Shown one piece after another: positions 19,116 to 28,725 of a stretch of 64,000 bases of DNA. The first letter of the stretch is position 1; each line of letters starts with the position of its first letter. Under the pieces are notes generated by a model, which saw only the letters and a program-made list of their open reading frames with translations, was not told the DNA's origin and did no database searches. Location of the stretch: assembly GCA_016706595.1 (NCBI GenBank), contig JADJJH010000003.1, positions 776,504-840,503 of the forward strand. Reading direction: 5' to 3'. Origin of the DNA: Bacteroidota bacterium (GTDB lineage: Bacteria > Bacteroidota > Bacteroidia > Chitinophagales > Chitinophagaceae). A program made the position numbers and the translations under genes.

Positions 19116-19493
19116 ATATAGAAAATTAGAATGATGACTGTTGTTAAACTAACTATAGTGAATTCAATTGGCTTTATTTTACTTAGTAACTCAATAATTT
19201 TTAGCCATTCAGTATGAATCAGATAACTCATGTCTAAATATTCTTGAGAGCCACGAACTTTATTGCCAATTGAGTTTTGCAACCGTCTTCATTAAGTCTG
19301 AATGATTTTTAATGCTAAATTTTAGATAAGATTTTTAGTATGTATCGTTGAATATTTTTTCCGTTCAAAGGCTGCCGGATTGAGTGAAAAGCTCCCGATC
19401 CCGGATATCCGGGAGTCGGGACTTGTAACGGAAAGCCGGAACTCATGCTGAGTAATGGTGAAGAGGTTGACAGCCCAAGAAAACTTTAATGGC
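19116..19493. other. gene-free region between rpoB and gyrA
   Basis: No convincing gene is seen. The minus-strand open frame at 19076-19282 runs through the rpoB terminator and shows no family features. The region contains a GC-rich palindrome (19393-19421) and leads into heptad-phased repeats and the gyrA promoter. Confidence 0.5.
19393..19421. repeat. GC-rich palindrome
   Basis: TCCCGAtCCCGGATATCCGGG followed by agTCGGGA forms a nearly perfect inverted repeat around GATATC. It is the most GC-rich short segment of this AT-rich gap and lacks a T tract, so it is not an ordinary terminator. Confidence 0.7.
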
Positions 19494-19542
19494 AAATCTT
19501 CCATCTTCAATTTTCAGTCTTCAGTATTTAATCTTCATTCAA
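19494..19542. repeat. heptad-phased repeat array A
   Basis: Seven consecutive seven-base units, mostly ending in CTT (AAATCTT, CCATCTT, CAATTTT, CAGTCTT and similar). The units are degenerate but stay in phase. Confidence 0.65.
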
Positions 19543-19625
19543 TTTTATTTCAAAAAAAAATGCGTACTTACTTAAGTCGAACTAGGTTGTTTTTACTAGC
19601 AAATTGGCCATTTTTGCCAAACGGC

Positions 19626-19681
19626 GAATTGAAATTTGGACATTGAAAATTGAGCATTGAAAGTTGATAATTTAACTTGAA
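19626..19681. repeat. heptad-phased repeat array B
   Basis: Eight units of seven bases, mostly of the form nnnTTGA (GAATTGA, ACATTGA, AAATTGA, GCATTGA, AAGTTGA). The last unit contributes the TTG at 19677-19679, the candidate -33 element of the gyrA promoter. It is roughly complementary in composition to array A. Confidence 0.65.
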
Positions 19682-19708
19682 ATGGCGCAAAAAAAAACAC
19701 TACTTTTG
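19677..19708 (+). promoter_or_regulatory. gyrA promoter TTG-N21-TACTTTTG
   Basis: The -7 TACTTTTG (19701-19708) lies 15 bases before the gyrA ATG at 19724, with TTG (19677-19679) 21 bases upstream. Because this promoter sits inside the longer open frame, it rules out the start at 19682. Confidence 0.6.
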
Positions 19709-19723
19709 GCACTCATTTATACC

Positions 19724-22402
19724 ATGGACAACGAAAATCTGAATACCCCCGATCCGGAACAACAACACGATAAAATTATTCCGGTAAATATTGAAGAACA
19801 AATGAAATCCTGCTATATCGACTACTCCATGTCGGTAATTGTAGGTCGAGCCCTTCCCGATGTGAGAGATGGATTAAAACCCGTTCATCGTCGCGTGCTT
19901 TATGGAATGAGCGAATTGGGAAATACCTTTAATAAACCCTATAAAAAATCGGCTCGTATTGTGGGTGAGGTTTTGGGTAAATACCATCCGCATGGCGATA
20001 CCAGTGTATATGATACCATGGTGCGTATGGCACAACCTTGGAGTTTGCGTTATATGTTGATTGACGGACAAGGAAACTTTGGTTCGGTAGATGGTGACAG
20101 TCCGGCTGCGATGCGTTATACCGAGGTACGGATGCAACGAATGGCCGAAGCCATGATTGAGGATCTTGACAAAGATACCGTCGATTTTCAGAATAACTTT
20201 GATGATACCTTGCAAGAACCAACGGTTTTACCAACGCGAATTCCGCAACTCATTGTAAACGGAGCGTCGGGAATTGCTGTAGGTATGGCAACCAATATGA
20301 TGCCGCATAATTTAAGCGAAACTATTGATGCGATAAATGCCTATATTGATAATCGCGAGATTACGATTTCCGAAATCATGCAACATATCAAGGCACCTGA
20401 TTTTCCAACGGGTGGAATTATTTATGGTATGGAAGGTGTGCGTCAAGGATTTGAAACCGGACGAGGTAGAGTAGTGGTACGTGGTAGATTGAATATTGAA
20501 ACTGCTAAAACCGGTAAAGAAAGTATTATTATATACGAATTACCTTATCAAGTAAATAAAGCCATGTTGCATCAAAAGATTGCACATTTGGTGAACGATA
20601 AAATTATTGAAGGCGTAAGTGATGTGCGTGATGAAAGTAACCGTGATGGTATGCGTTTGGTGATTGATTTAAAACGTGATGCAATTGCCAATGTCATTGT
20701 CAATCAGTTGTATAAATATACTGAGTTACAAACTTCCTTTGGTATTAATAATGTAGCCCTAGTAGCCGGTCGTCCTCGTATTTTAAATATGAAGGACATG
20801 ATTTCTGAGTTTGTGAAATTCCGTCATGAAGTGGTGGTTCGACGTGCTAAGTATGAATTGCGTAAAGCCGAAGAGCGTGCCCATATTTTACAAGGTTATT
20901 TAATTGCGTTAGATAATTTAGATGCGGTAATTAAACTCATTCGTGCTTCGCAAACACCTGATGAAGCGAAGGAAGGTTTGATGTCGAATTTTGCATTGAG
21001 TGAGATTCAATCGAAAGCCATTTTGGAAATGCGTTTGCAACGTTTAACCGGATTAGAGCGCGATAAAATTCATCAAGAGTACGAAGAGGTGATGGCTCAA
21101 ATAGCCTACTTAAACGAATTGTTGAATAATGAAGAAATGCGCTATAACTTGATTAAAGAGGAAATGGCGGAAGTGAAAAAGAAATTTGGCGACGAGCGTA
21201 AAACACATATCGAATATTTATCGAGTGAAATTAGTATCGAAGATTTGATTGAAGAAGAAGATGTGGTAATTACGGTTTCGCATTTAGGTTATATTAAACG
21301 TACATCGGCTACTGAGTATCGAACACAACGTCGCGGCGGTAGAGGTGCCATGGGTGGAAAAACACGTAACGAAGATTATATCGATCAATTATTTATTGCC
21401 TCGACCCATGCCACCTTATTAATTTTTACCGATAATGGTAGATGTCATTGGTTGAAGGTGTATGAAATTCCGCAAGGCGAAAAAAATAGTATGGGTCGTG
21501 CCATACAAAACTTGTTGCAACTTCCGCAGGGCGAAAAAGTGAAAACGATTATTAATGTCGCTAAACTTACTAACGAAGAGTATATCAACAATCACTTTAT
21601 AGTGTTATGCACGAAGCGAGGTGTGATTAAAAAAACGCGATTGAAAGATTTCTCGCGTCCGCGCCAAAGTGGTGTAAACGCCATTACAATTAATGAAGGC
21701 GATACTTTATTAGAAGCTGCTTTAACCGATGGTAATTGTTTTATTATGATGGCGATTCGATCGGGTAGAGCGATTCGTTTTAGTGAAGATAAGGTTAGAC
21801 CAACCGGCCGAGGTGCTATTGGTGTAACCGGCATTGAAGTGGATGATGAAACTGATGAAGTTGTGGGTATGGCATGCATCAATAAAGAAGATAAGACTAA
21901 AAACGTATTAGTAGTTTCAGAGAAAGGAATTGGTAAACGAACCAATTTGGATGAATACAACGAGGAGACTAAGGAGTGGGAAGAAATTTATCGTATCACC
22001 AACCGAGGTGGTAAGGGGGTTAAAACCTTAAATGTATCTGAAAAAACAGGCAAACTTGTTGGGTTCTTGGCGGTAGATGAAACAGACGATTTATTTATTA
22101 CTTGTGTTTCGGGTGTAACCATTCGAACGCATATTAAAAATATACGCAGTGCAGGTAGAGCAACACAAGGGGTAAAACTCATTAACTTAGATGCTGGTGA
22201 TGAAATTGCAGCCGTTGCAAAAATTGCCGAGCAAGAAGAAGACGAATTAGAAGATCAAGTCATTGAAGGTGTTGATGGTATTGAAGGCGCAGATATTGTG
22301 ACAGAGGGTGAAGCATCAACCGATGCACCTACTGAAACAGGCAACGACACAACAGATAAACCTGCAACCACTGAAGGCGAGAACGAAACAAATCCTGAAT
22401 AA
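19724..22402 (+). CDS. gyrA: DNA gyrase subunit A
   Basis: GyrA is the DNA-cleaving subunit of type II topoisomerase, which introduces negative supercoils with GyrB. The start at 19724 gives 892 residues (MDNENLNTPDPEQ). The catalytic tyrosine is Tyr132 in AAMRYTEVR. The quinolone region reads HGDTSVYD, with Thr at the position of E. coli Ser83 and Asp at the position of Asp87. The C-terminal beta-pinwheel carries the GyrA box QRRGGRG (in TQRRGGRGAMGG). The last 50 residues are a very acidic tail rich in Glu, Asp and Thr. A TPR gene follows after 27 bases and is probably co-transcribed. Confidence 0.97.
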   Translation: MDNENLNTPDPEQQHDKIIPVNIEEQMKSCYIDYSMSVIVGRALPDVRDGLKPVHRRVLYGMSELGNTFNKPYKKSARIVGEVLGKYHPHGDTSVYDTMVRMAQPWSLRYMLIDGQGNFGSVDGDSPAAMRYTEVRMQRMAEAMIEDLDKDTVDFQNNFDDTLQEPTVLPTRIPQLIVNGASGIAVGMATNMMPHNLSETIDAINAYIDNREITISEIMQHIKAPDFPTGGIIYGMEGVRQGFETGRGRVVVRGRLNIETAKTGKESIIIYELPYQVNKAMLHQKIAHLVNDKIIEGVSDVRDESNRDGMRLVIDLKRDAIANVIVNQLYKYTELQTSFGINNVALVAGRPRILNMKDMISEFVKFRHEVVVRRAKYELRKAEERAHILQGYLIALDNLDAVIKLIRASQTPDEAKEGLMSNFALSEIQSKAILEMRLQRLTGLERDKIHQEYEEVMAQIAYLNELLNNEEMRYNLIKEEMAEVKKKFGDERKTHIEYLSSEISIEDLIEEEDVVITVSHLGYIKRTSATEYRTQRRGGRGAMGGKTRNEDYIDQLFIASTHATLLIFTDNGRCHWLKVYEIPQGEKNSMGRAIQNLLQLPQGEKVKTIINVAKLTNEEYINNHFIVLCTKRGVIKKTRLKDFSRPRQSGVNAITINEGDTLLEAALTDGNCFIMMAIRSGRAIRFSEDKVRPTGRGAIGVTGIEVDDETDEVVGMACINKEDKTKNVLVVSEKGIGKRTNLDEYNEETKEWEEIYRITNRGGKGVKTLNVSEKTGKLVGFLAVDETDDLFITCVSGVTIRTHIKNIRSAGRATQGVKLINLDAGDEIAAVAKIAEQEEDELEDQVIEGVDGIEGADIVTEGEASTDAPTETGNDTTDKPATTEGENETNPE

Positions 22403-22429
22403 TCATTTAAATCACATAAACTCATACTC

Positions 22430-23758
22430 ATGTTTAAAAAAGTAAGTCTGTTCTTAGGAATCGCATTTTTAGCATTTCAAAGCAATGCGCAAAAAGCAAA
22501 TATTCAAAGTGCTATTAATTATTTAAAAGATAATAATGTAGCCGATGCTCGTAAAACCATAGATGAAGCAACTACCAATGAATCAACCAAAAACAATGCA
22601 AAAGCTTGGTTGATAAAAGCAGTGGTTTATCAAGCGATTGGCACACCGAAAGAGGTAATGCCTCAATTGACTTTTATCTTAAATGAAAATCCGTATTTGA
22701 TTGATTTAAGTAAAGCTAATGAACTACAAGGTGTTGCTCCAAATGCCATGAATGAGTCGATCGAGGCTTATAAAAAGGCGATGTCGCTAGATGCTAAGTA
22801 TAGCAAAGAAGAGTTGTTGCCATTGATATCAACGATACTTGGTATTCAGTTTAACGAAGGTATTACCAAAATGAATGATAATAAATTTGCAGAAGCGTAT
22901 ACTGCTTTTGAAACAGTTAATTCACTTCAAAAATTGGACAATGGTAATCTATGGAAAGGGAATGCTGCTTTAGATACCGTTTTCGCTACCGGAAAAATGT
23001 ATCAAGCTAACTCGGCTTACAATTCAAATAAAGATGATGAAGCAGCTGCATTACTAGAAGAGAGTATTAAAAATCCGATTACACAAGATGCGAATTTGTA
23101 TATCATGCTTACTGATTTATATAGCAAGAAGAATGATGATGCAAAATGGAGTGAAACCATGAAAGCAGCGCGAACTAAGTTCCCAAAAGATGCTCGAATT
23201 TTAAATAATGAAATTAATTATTATATCGAAAAGGGCAGAGTAGAAGAGTCGATTGTAAAATTGAAAGAAGGAATTGCAGCTGATCCTAAAAAAGCGGATT
23301 TGTATTTATTGCTCGGACAAACCTATTTAGCATTAGCGAATCCGGTTGATAAAAATGACAAACCATTACCTAAGCCTGCTAATGCAGACGAGCAAGCTAA
23401 AAATGCTGAAACGAATTATTTGAAAGCCGCAGAGTTAGATCCTAAAAATCCATACGCTCAATTTAATTTAGGCTTGATCAGTTACAATCAAGCAAAAGAT
23501 ATGACCGAAGAAATGAATAAAACCAATGATAATAAAGTATATGATGCGTTGAAACCTAAGCGTGATGTATTATTGGATAAAGCCATGCCTTATTTTACAA
23601 AGGCTAAAGAGTTGATAGAAGCAGATGGTGCAAGTATTAAGGAAGAATACAAGCCAATGTACAAATTAGTACTTACCGGTATGATGAATTGTTATAACAC
23701 AAACAACAAAACCGAGAAAGCGGCTGAGATGCAGAAGTTGATAAATGGAGTGAAGTAA
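22430..23758 (+). CDS. periplasmic TPR-repeat protein
   Basis: The 442-residue protein has a signal peptide (MFKKVSLFLGIAFLAFQSNAQ) and successive TPR motifs over most of its length, for example around ADLYLLLGQTYLALAN and NPYAQFNLGLISYNQAKD. It probably works as a protein-interaction scaffold in the periplasm. The link to gyrA is by operon position only (27-base gap, shared terminator at 23861). The order gyrA then a TPR gene is often seen in Bacteroidota to my knowledge, but I cannot name a function. Confidence 0.8.
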   Translation: MFKKVSLFLGIAFLAFQSNAQKANIQSAINYLKDNNVADARKTIDEATTNESTKNNAKAWLIKAVVYQAIGTPKEVMPQLTFILNENPYLIDLSKANELQGVAPNAMNESIEAYKKAMSLDAKYSKEELLPLISTILGIQFNEGITKMNDNKFAEAYTAFETVNSLQKLDNGNLWKGNAALDTVFATGKMYQANSAYNSNKDDEAAALLEESIKNPITQDANLYIMLTDLYSKKNDDAKWSETMKAARTKFPKDARILNNEINYYIEKGRVEESIVKLKEGIAADPKKADLYLLLGQTYLALANPVDKNDKPLPKPANADEQAKNAETNYLKAAELDPKNPYAQFNLGLISYNQAKDMTEEMNKTNDNKVYDALKPKRDVLLDKAMPYFTKAKELIEADGASIKEEYKPMYKLVLTGMMNCYNTNNKTEKAAEMQKLINGVK

Positions 23759-23761
23759 TTA

Positions 23762-23850
23762 TTAGGCATTTCAAAAAACGTGTATGCTCTGTTATTCAAA
23801 TTTTGCATGAACGTTTTGTAAAAATGTTTATGAAGGAGCATAAAATTTAC
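23762..23850. repeat. element resembling R2 (partial second copy)
   Basis: The left part (AAAAAACGTGTATGC, then GTTATTCAAATTTTGCA) aligns with the left arm of the element at 8702-8824. It begins within a few bases of the TPR gene's stop codon. The right arm is poorly conserved, so this is either a half copy or a diverged one. Confidence 0.4.
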
Positions 23851-23860
23851 AAGCACATAT

Positions 23861-23888
23861 CAAAGGTCCGAAATTATTCGGGCCTTTG
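23861..23888 (+). terminator. terminator of gyrA-TPR operon
   Basis: CAAAGGTCCG pairs with CGGGCCTTTG across AAATTATT. The following TTGTTTT is only moderately T-rich. Confidence 0.75.
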
Positions 23889-24010
23889 TTGTTTTGGTGA
23901 AAGTTTAGAAATACCTTGTGTTTTGTTGTTGAATTAGTTCATATAGAACTGAATTTATATTTTACCAAACAAATAATGATTCTTGAATGTCTTAAACTAA
24001 ATTGTCTCTC

Positions 24011-26767
24011 ATGAAAAAAATCTCCATTATTCTATTCTTCCTTTTAGGAAGCCTTCAAGTTTTTGCCGATAGAATTTATGTGTTTAATAGTCCGGGTTAT
24101 AATGGTTGCGAGCCACAATTAGCAGCTGCTATTGCATCAAACGGACATACAGTTGTGGTAAATAGTACAACATTTACTAGTTTGCCTGCAGGATTTGCTT
24201 CAACTTGCACTGATCCGGTAAATGGTTACGATTGGCTATGTTTTTTTGGAGATTTTAATTTTACCGGACTCATCCCTCAAATTAAAAATTTTATAGATTC
24301 GGGTGGTAAGGTATTTTATCAATACGAAGTAACTTGTTGTAATACAGCATCATCATCTGCGGCAGCCATTTTAAGTGCACTTACCGGATTACCGATTACC
24401 CCCAATGCAAATGCTTATGTAGGTTTTAGTGGAACAGCCGGTGTGCCAGGATGGGAAGCAACCGGGGTTAGTTGCTGCGCCAACATGGTGGGAGCAGCCT
24501 ACAAAGGTTTGGATGGAATGCCATTGGCAAATCAATTGGTGGCAACAGCTACGTTAAATGCTGCGAGTCCGCCAATTACGGCATGTCCGAATTTTGGATT
24601 TAGATTTACTACCACCGATTTTTTAGGTACTGCCCATAAAGGTGCTATCGTTGGCGTTGGTGATGTGAATTTATGGTACGATAGTGATGAACCTTTTTCG
24701 AATGGAGGCAGTACACCGGTGAATATGTCGTTGATCAATTTTTTCTTTCCAAATGATACTACAACTTGTTTGATACTACCTCCCGGATGTTTAGATACTT
24801 TCAATATCCAAAACTTTATTACTTATGCAAATATCGGAAACGATACTACGCTTTGTCCGGGTGATACTTTACTATTAAACGCAACCACCAGTGGTGCAAC
24901 CTATTTATGGCAAAATGGATCAACTAATCCAACCTTTACTGTAACCATGCCGGGAACCTATTGGGTACAAATCACTAAAGGAAATTGTATAAGTTCAGAT
25001 ACCGTTTTAGTGGGTATGGCCAATCAACAACCTATCAATCTTGGTAACGATACTGTGCTATGTAACGGAAGTAGTTTGGTGTTACAAAGTGGAATTAGTG
25101 GCGCAAGTTATTTATGGCAAAATGGATCAACAAACCCTAGTTTTACGGTTACATCAACAGGTACTTATTGGCTTCAAATTACTACAGGATGCGGTACAGT
25201 AAGTGATACCATACAAGTGAGTGTAATGATGCCACCAAATGTGCAATTAGGAAATGATACCATTTTATGTAATGGCGATAATTTAATATTGAATGCCTTT
25301 TCAACCGGATCGAGTTATGTATGGCAAAATGGATCAACGAATGCCTCTTTTACTGTAAGTTTACCCGGAACGTATTGGGTACAAGTTACCAATGGACCAT
25401 GTGTACATTCAGACACAATCCATATTACAACAGCCACATTACAACCTGTGAATTTAGGAAATGATACCACCATTTGTTCAGGAAGTACTTTATTACTGCA
25501 AAGCGGAAGTGTGGGCGCAGCTTATATTTGGCAAAATGGTTCAAGCAATTCAACCTTCTTGGCAACCGGTGCCGGACAATACTGGGTACAAGTAACTACA
25601 GGTTGTGGCGTAGTGAGTGATACCATACAAGTTGCCACAGTGAACCCTCCATTGGTGAACTTAGGTAATGATACCATTTTATGTTCAGGTACAAATTTGT
25701 TGTTGAATGCTTTTGTAAATAGTGCAACCTATACTTGGCAAAATGCCTCAAGTGCTGCAAGTTACTTGGTGAATTCAGCAGGTACCTATTGGGTGAATGT
25801 AAATTTATTGGGATGTATAAGTAAGGATACGATCGTTGTAAATTATTACCCTGTAACCAATATTAATTTAGGAAAGGATACCGCAATATGTTCAGGACAA
25901 AGTTTAATGTTAAGTGCAGCAACGGCAGGTGCAACGTATCAATGGCAAGACAATTCAACAAATGCAACTTTGGTGGTAAATCAAGCAGGAACCTATTGGG
26001 TTAAGGTAAGTACAAATTGTGGCGATGTGTTTGATACCATACAAGTGAGTATCTTAAATTTACCTGTAATTGATTTAGGCTTAGATACAGTTTTATGTGC
26101 TGGTGAAAGTATTACTTTACAAGCTTTTACCACTGGGGCAAGCGCATACTTATGGAATGACAATTCGATAGGTTCAACATTAACGGTATCGCAATCGGGA
26201 ATGTATTGGGTGTTTGTTACCACTGCCTGTGGCATAAGTGCCAACTCCATCAATATATCATTTCAAAATTTGCCTACTGTGAATATCGGTGCCGATACTG
26301 TTATTTGTCCGGGTGATACCATTAAGTTATTGGTAAATACACCAGGCGTAAATACTTACATGTGGCAGAATCAATCTAGTTTACCTTATTTCTATGCCAT
26401 GCAACCCGGTTTATATTGGGTTCAAATTTGGGTGAATAATTGCAGTGGTCGTGATAGTATACAAATTGCACCTTCAACACAATGCGAGTGCAATGTGTAT
26501 TTGGCGAATGCATTTAGTCCGAACAACGATTTAGTAAACGATGAATTTAAAATGCTGAATCCCATTGACATTGAATTAGAAGATCTATTAATTTATAATC
26601 GATGGGGAAACCAAGTATTTAAAACAAGCAGCTTAAGTGATAGTTGGAACGGTAATTATAAAGGCTTGGAAGCCGAGTCCGGCGTTTATTTTTATGTATT
26701 GAGATATACCTGTTTATCGTCGGGCAAGAAATATATTTTGAAGGGAGATATTACTTTGATTAGATAA
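24011..26767 (+). CDS. surface protein with eight Ig-like repeats and T9SS type B C-terminal domain
   Basis: The 918-residue protein has a signal peptide (MKKISIILFFLLGSLQVFA). The ATG at 24011 is chosen over a TTG at 24002. The first 270 residues form a Cys-containing globular domain (AFIASNG-type, with FFGDFNFTG and FIDSGGKVFYQYE). Eight tandem Ig/PKD-like repeats of about 69 residues follow from 24829, each beginning LGNDT-x-LC and containing YLWQNGS. The end (FSPNNDLVNDEF ... LLIYNRWGNQVF ... GVYFYVLRY) is the gliding-motility-type (CHU_C, type B) sorting domain, so it is a T9SS substrate. It is probably an adhesin or matrix component. Confidence 0.9.
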   Translation: MKKISIILFFLLGSLQVFADRIYVFNSPGYNGCEPQLAAAIASNGHTVVVNSTTFTSLPAGFASTCTDPVNGYDWLCFFGDFNFTGLIPQIKNFIDSGGKVFYQYEVTCCNTASSSAAAILSALTGLPITPNANAYVGFSGTAGVPGWEATGVSCCANMVGAAYKGLDGMPLANQLVATATLNAASPPITACPNFGFRFTTTDFLGTAHKGAIVGVGDVNLWYDSDEPFSNGGSTPVNMSLINFFFPNDTTTCLILPPGCLDTFNIQNFITYANIGNDTTLCPGDTLLLNATTSGATYLWQNGSTNPTFTVTMPGTYWVQITKGNCISSDTVLVGMANQQPINLGNDTVLCNGSSLVLQSGISGASYLWQNGSTNPSFTVTSTGTYWLQITTGCGTVSDTIQVSVMMPPNVQLGNDTILCNGDNLILNAFSTGSSYVWQNGSTNASFTVSLPGTYWVQVTNGPCVHSDTIHITTATLQPVNLGNDTTICSGSTLLLQSGSVGAAYIWQNGSSNSTFLATGAGQYWVQVTTGCGVVSDTIQVATVNPPLVNLGNDTILCSGTNLLLNAFVNSATYTWQNASSAASYLVNSAGTYWVNVNLLGCISKDTIVVNYYPVTNINLGKDTAICSGQSLMLSAATAGATYQWQDNSTNATLVVNQAGTYWVKVSTNCGDVFDTIQVSILNLPVIDLGLDTVLCAGESITLQAFTTGASAYLWNDNSIGSTLTVSQSGMYWVFVTTACGISANSINISFQNLPTVNIGADTVICPGDTIKLLVNTPGVNTYMWQNQSSLPYFYAMQPGLYWVQIWVNNCSGRDSIQIAPSTQCECNVYLANAFSPNNDLVNDEFKMLNPIDIELEDLLIYNRWGNQVFKTSSLSDSWNGNYKGLEAESGVYFYVLRYTCLSSGKKYILKGDITLIR
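24829..26487 (+). repeat. eight tandem repeats of about 207 nt inside the T9SS gene
   Basis: Repeat starts (IGNDT/LGNDT codons) fall at about 24829, 25038, 25243, 25451, 25660, 25864, 26071 and 26281. Copies 1-5 are most alike at the DNA level, especially around GGAAATGATACC and TGGCAAAATGG, and copies 6-8 have diverged. Confidence 0.8.
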
Positions 26768-27063
26768 ATTAAAGGAGTTCGGGGTTGGGGGGTCGAGGCT
26801 CGCAGAGTGGAAGATGAAGTATGAATTTCGAAGTTTGAAAAACGAAGAGGCAAATTCAAGTATCAATGTATGATGCTAAATTTAGATTGTGAATTGTTGA
26901 TTGAATAATTTTAGAAAGGGTTGTTTTACTATTTTTAAGCTAGAGATATAGGTAAGATGAAGATTGAATATGGATGAAGAAATTTAGGATAGAGGGTAGT
27001 TAGCGGCAAGCGTAAGACCTACCACAGAAACAAAGACAACAAGACAATATTAAAATTCAATAA
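26768..27063. repeat. gene-free segment with heptad arrays C and D
   Basis: After CGCAGAGT (26801-26808) come about six units of the form AAnnnnG in seven-base phase (26810-26851: GAAGATG, AAGTATG, AATTTCG, AAGTTTG, AAAAACG). A weaker set follows at 26953-27001 (TAAGATG, AAGATTG, AATATGG). Then GTTAGCGGCAAGCG (26999-27012) precedes the histidine kinase gene. No gene is seen. Confidence 0.5.
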
Positions 27064-28725
27064 ATGGAAAACAACCAACTTGAAAATAGAATAAAGGAAT
27101 TGGAACGCGAATTGAGTATTCTAAAATCAGGTAGAGTTGAATCTCTAATACTTGGAAATGAGTCATCATTTTATACACCAAACGGAGACCATTCATACAA
27201 TTCAAAGGTCGAAAATCCCTTAAACGAAAGTGAGGAAAGATTTAAATTAATCTTTGAAAAAAGCATAACACCGATAATGGTTGCCGATGACAAAGGGAAT
27301 TATTTAGAAGCAAATAAAGCGGCAGCAGAAATATTTGAATATTCAGTTGATGAATTGTTGTGCATGAATGTTGCCGATTTAATTACAATCAGTACCCCCA
27401 ATGCTGCATCACTATTTGAAGATTATATTATAAAAGGTGAAGAAACAGGCGAATTTGGTTTTGTTTCAAAAAACGGCACAGCTAAAATCGTTAAATATAA
27501 AGCAGTGCGCATCAAACCTGATTTTAATGTGAGCATTATGATGGATATGACTGAACAAAAAAATATTTTTGAAGAGTTGACAAAGGCAAAAATACAAGCT
27601 GAGGAGGCAATGAATTCAAAACAACAATTTTTATCAAATATGAGTCACGAAATCCGAACCCCAATGACAGCAATAATTGGGTTTTCGAAGGTAGCATTGA
27701 AAACAGATTTGACGGAAAAGCAAAAGGAATACATAACCGCCATAAAAACAAGTAGTGACGCATTGTTGGTTCTTATTAACGATATACTCGATTTGGCAAA
27801 AGTGGATGCAGGTAAAATGACTTTTGAACAAAATGCATTTGAAATGGAAACTAATATTTCGGCAATGCTCCAATTGTTTGATTTGAAAATTCAAGAAAAG
27901 AATTTGGAATGCATTAAAGAATACGATAAGCGAATTCCAAAAGTTTTAATAGGCGATTCTGTTCGTTTAAATCAAATTTTTTTAAATTTAGTAAGTAACG
28001 CTATTAAGTTCACTTCAAAGGGTAAAATCATAATAAGTGTTAGGATAATTGATACAAAAGAGGATAATGTGACAATTGAATTTGCTGTTTCGGATACAGG
28101 AATTGGAGTTGCAGAAAATATGATTCCAAAACTTTTTGAAAGTTTTCAGCAAGCAACTAGCAGCATAGCAAGACAATATGGAGGAACAGGTCTGGGACTT
28201 ACAATTGTTAAAAAATTAGTTGAATTGCAAGGAGGGACAATGAGTGTAAAAAGTAAATTAAACGAAGGTTCAACTTTTAGTTTTGTTTTAAGTTTTCAAA
28301 AAACAAACAAGGTTGTTGAAAGTGAGTTAACAATACCAGAACTGATTCCGGAAATAAAAAAAATAAAAATATTAGCAGTAGAAGATGTTCCTCTAAATCA
28401 ATTGTTATTGAAAATTACAATAGATGAATTTGGCTTTGAAGGGGATTTTGCTGAGAATGGAAAAGTGGCAATTGAAAAACTTCAATCTGACACTTACGAT
28501 ATTGTTTTAATGGACTTACAAATGCCAGAAATGAACGGACTTGAAGCAACCGAATATATCCGCAAAAAAATGAATTCAAAAATCCCTATTATCGCATTGA
28601 CTGCAGATGTTACAATGGAGGATTTAGAAAAATGTAGAACTATTGGAATGAATGACCATGTTGCTAAACCCATAGACGAAAAACTATTATATAAAAAAAT
28701 AGTTGAGTTAGTAATAAAACCATAA
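27064..28725 (+). CDS. soluble PAS hybrid histidine kinase with receiver domain
   Basis: The 553-residue cytoplasmic protein has no transmembrane segment. It has a short coiled coil (1-25), a PAS domain at about 55-165, and a HisKA domain with phospho-accepting His195 in SNMSHEIRTP. The HATPase domain contains an N box with Asn312, DTGIG at 344-348 and GGTGLGL at 373-379. A C-terminal receiver has acceptor Asp484 in LMDLQMPEMNG and Lys535. It senses a soluble or PAS-bound cue and passes phosphate to its own receiver, then probably to an Hpt protein elsewhere. No partner lies nearby. It is flanked by gene-free DNA with related short motifs, and its codons look more A-rich than neighbours, so it may have been acquired. 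Confidence 0.92.
   Translation: MENNQLENRIKELERELSILKSGRVESLILGNESSFYTPNGDHSYNSKVENPLNESEERFKLIFEKSITPIMVADDKGNYLEANKAAAEIFEYSVDELLCMNVADLITISTPNAASLFEDYIIKGEETGEFGFVSKNGTAKIVKYKAVRIKPDFNVSIMMDMTEQKNIFEELTKAKIQAEEAMNSKQQFLSNMSHEIRTPMTAIIGFSKVALKTDLTEKQKEYITAIKTSSDALLVLINDILDLAKVDAGKMTFEQNAFEMETNISAMLQLFDLKIQEKNLECIKEYDKRIPKVLIGDSVRLNQIFLNLVSNAIKFTSKGKIIISVRIIDTKEDNVTIEFAVSDTGIGVAENMIPKLFESFQQATSSIARQYGGTGLGLTIVKKLVELQGGTMSVKSKLNEGSTFSFVLSFQKTNKVVESELTIPELIPEIKKIKILAVEDVPLNQLLLKITIDEFGFEGDFAENGKVAIEKLQSDTYDIVLMDLQMPEMNGLEATEYIRKKMNSKIPIIALTADVTMEDLEKCRTIGMNDHVAKPIDEKLLYKKIVELVIKP

Noticed and set aside
19076..19282. 68-residue minus-strand open frame after rpoB
   Set aside because: Its C-terminal end is encoded by the rpoB terminator, so it is unlikely to be a gene.
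19961..20020. Quinolone-resistance change in GyrA (Thr at the Ser83 position)
   Set aside because: Thr is a natural residue at this position in several bacterial groups, so sequence alone does not show resistance.
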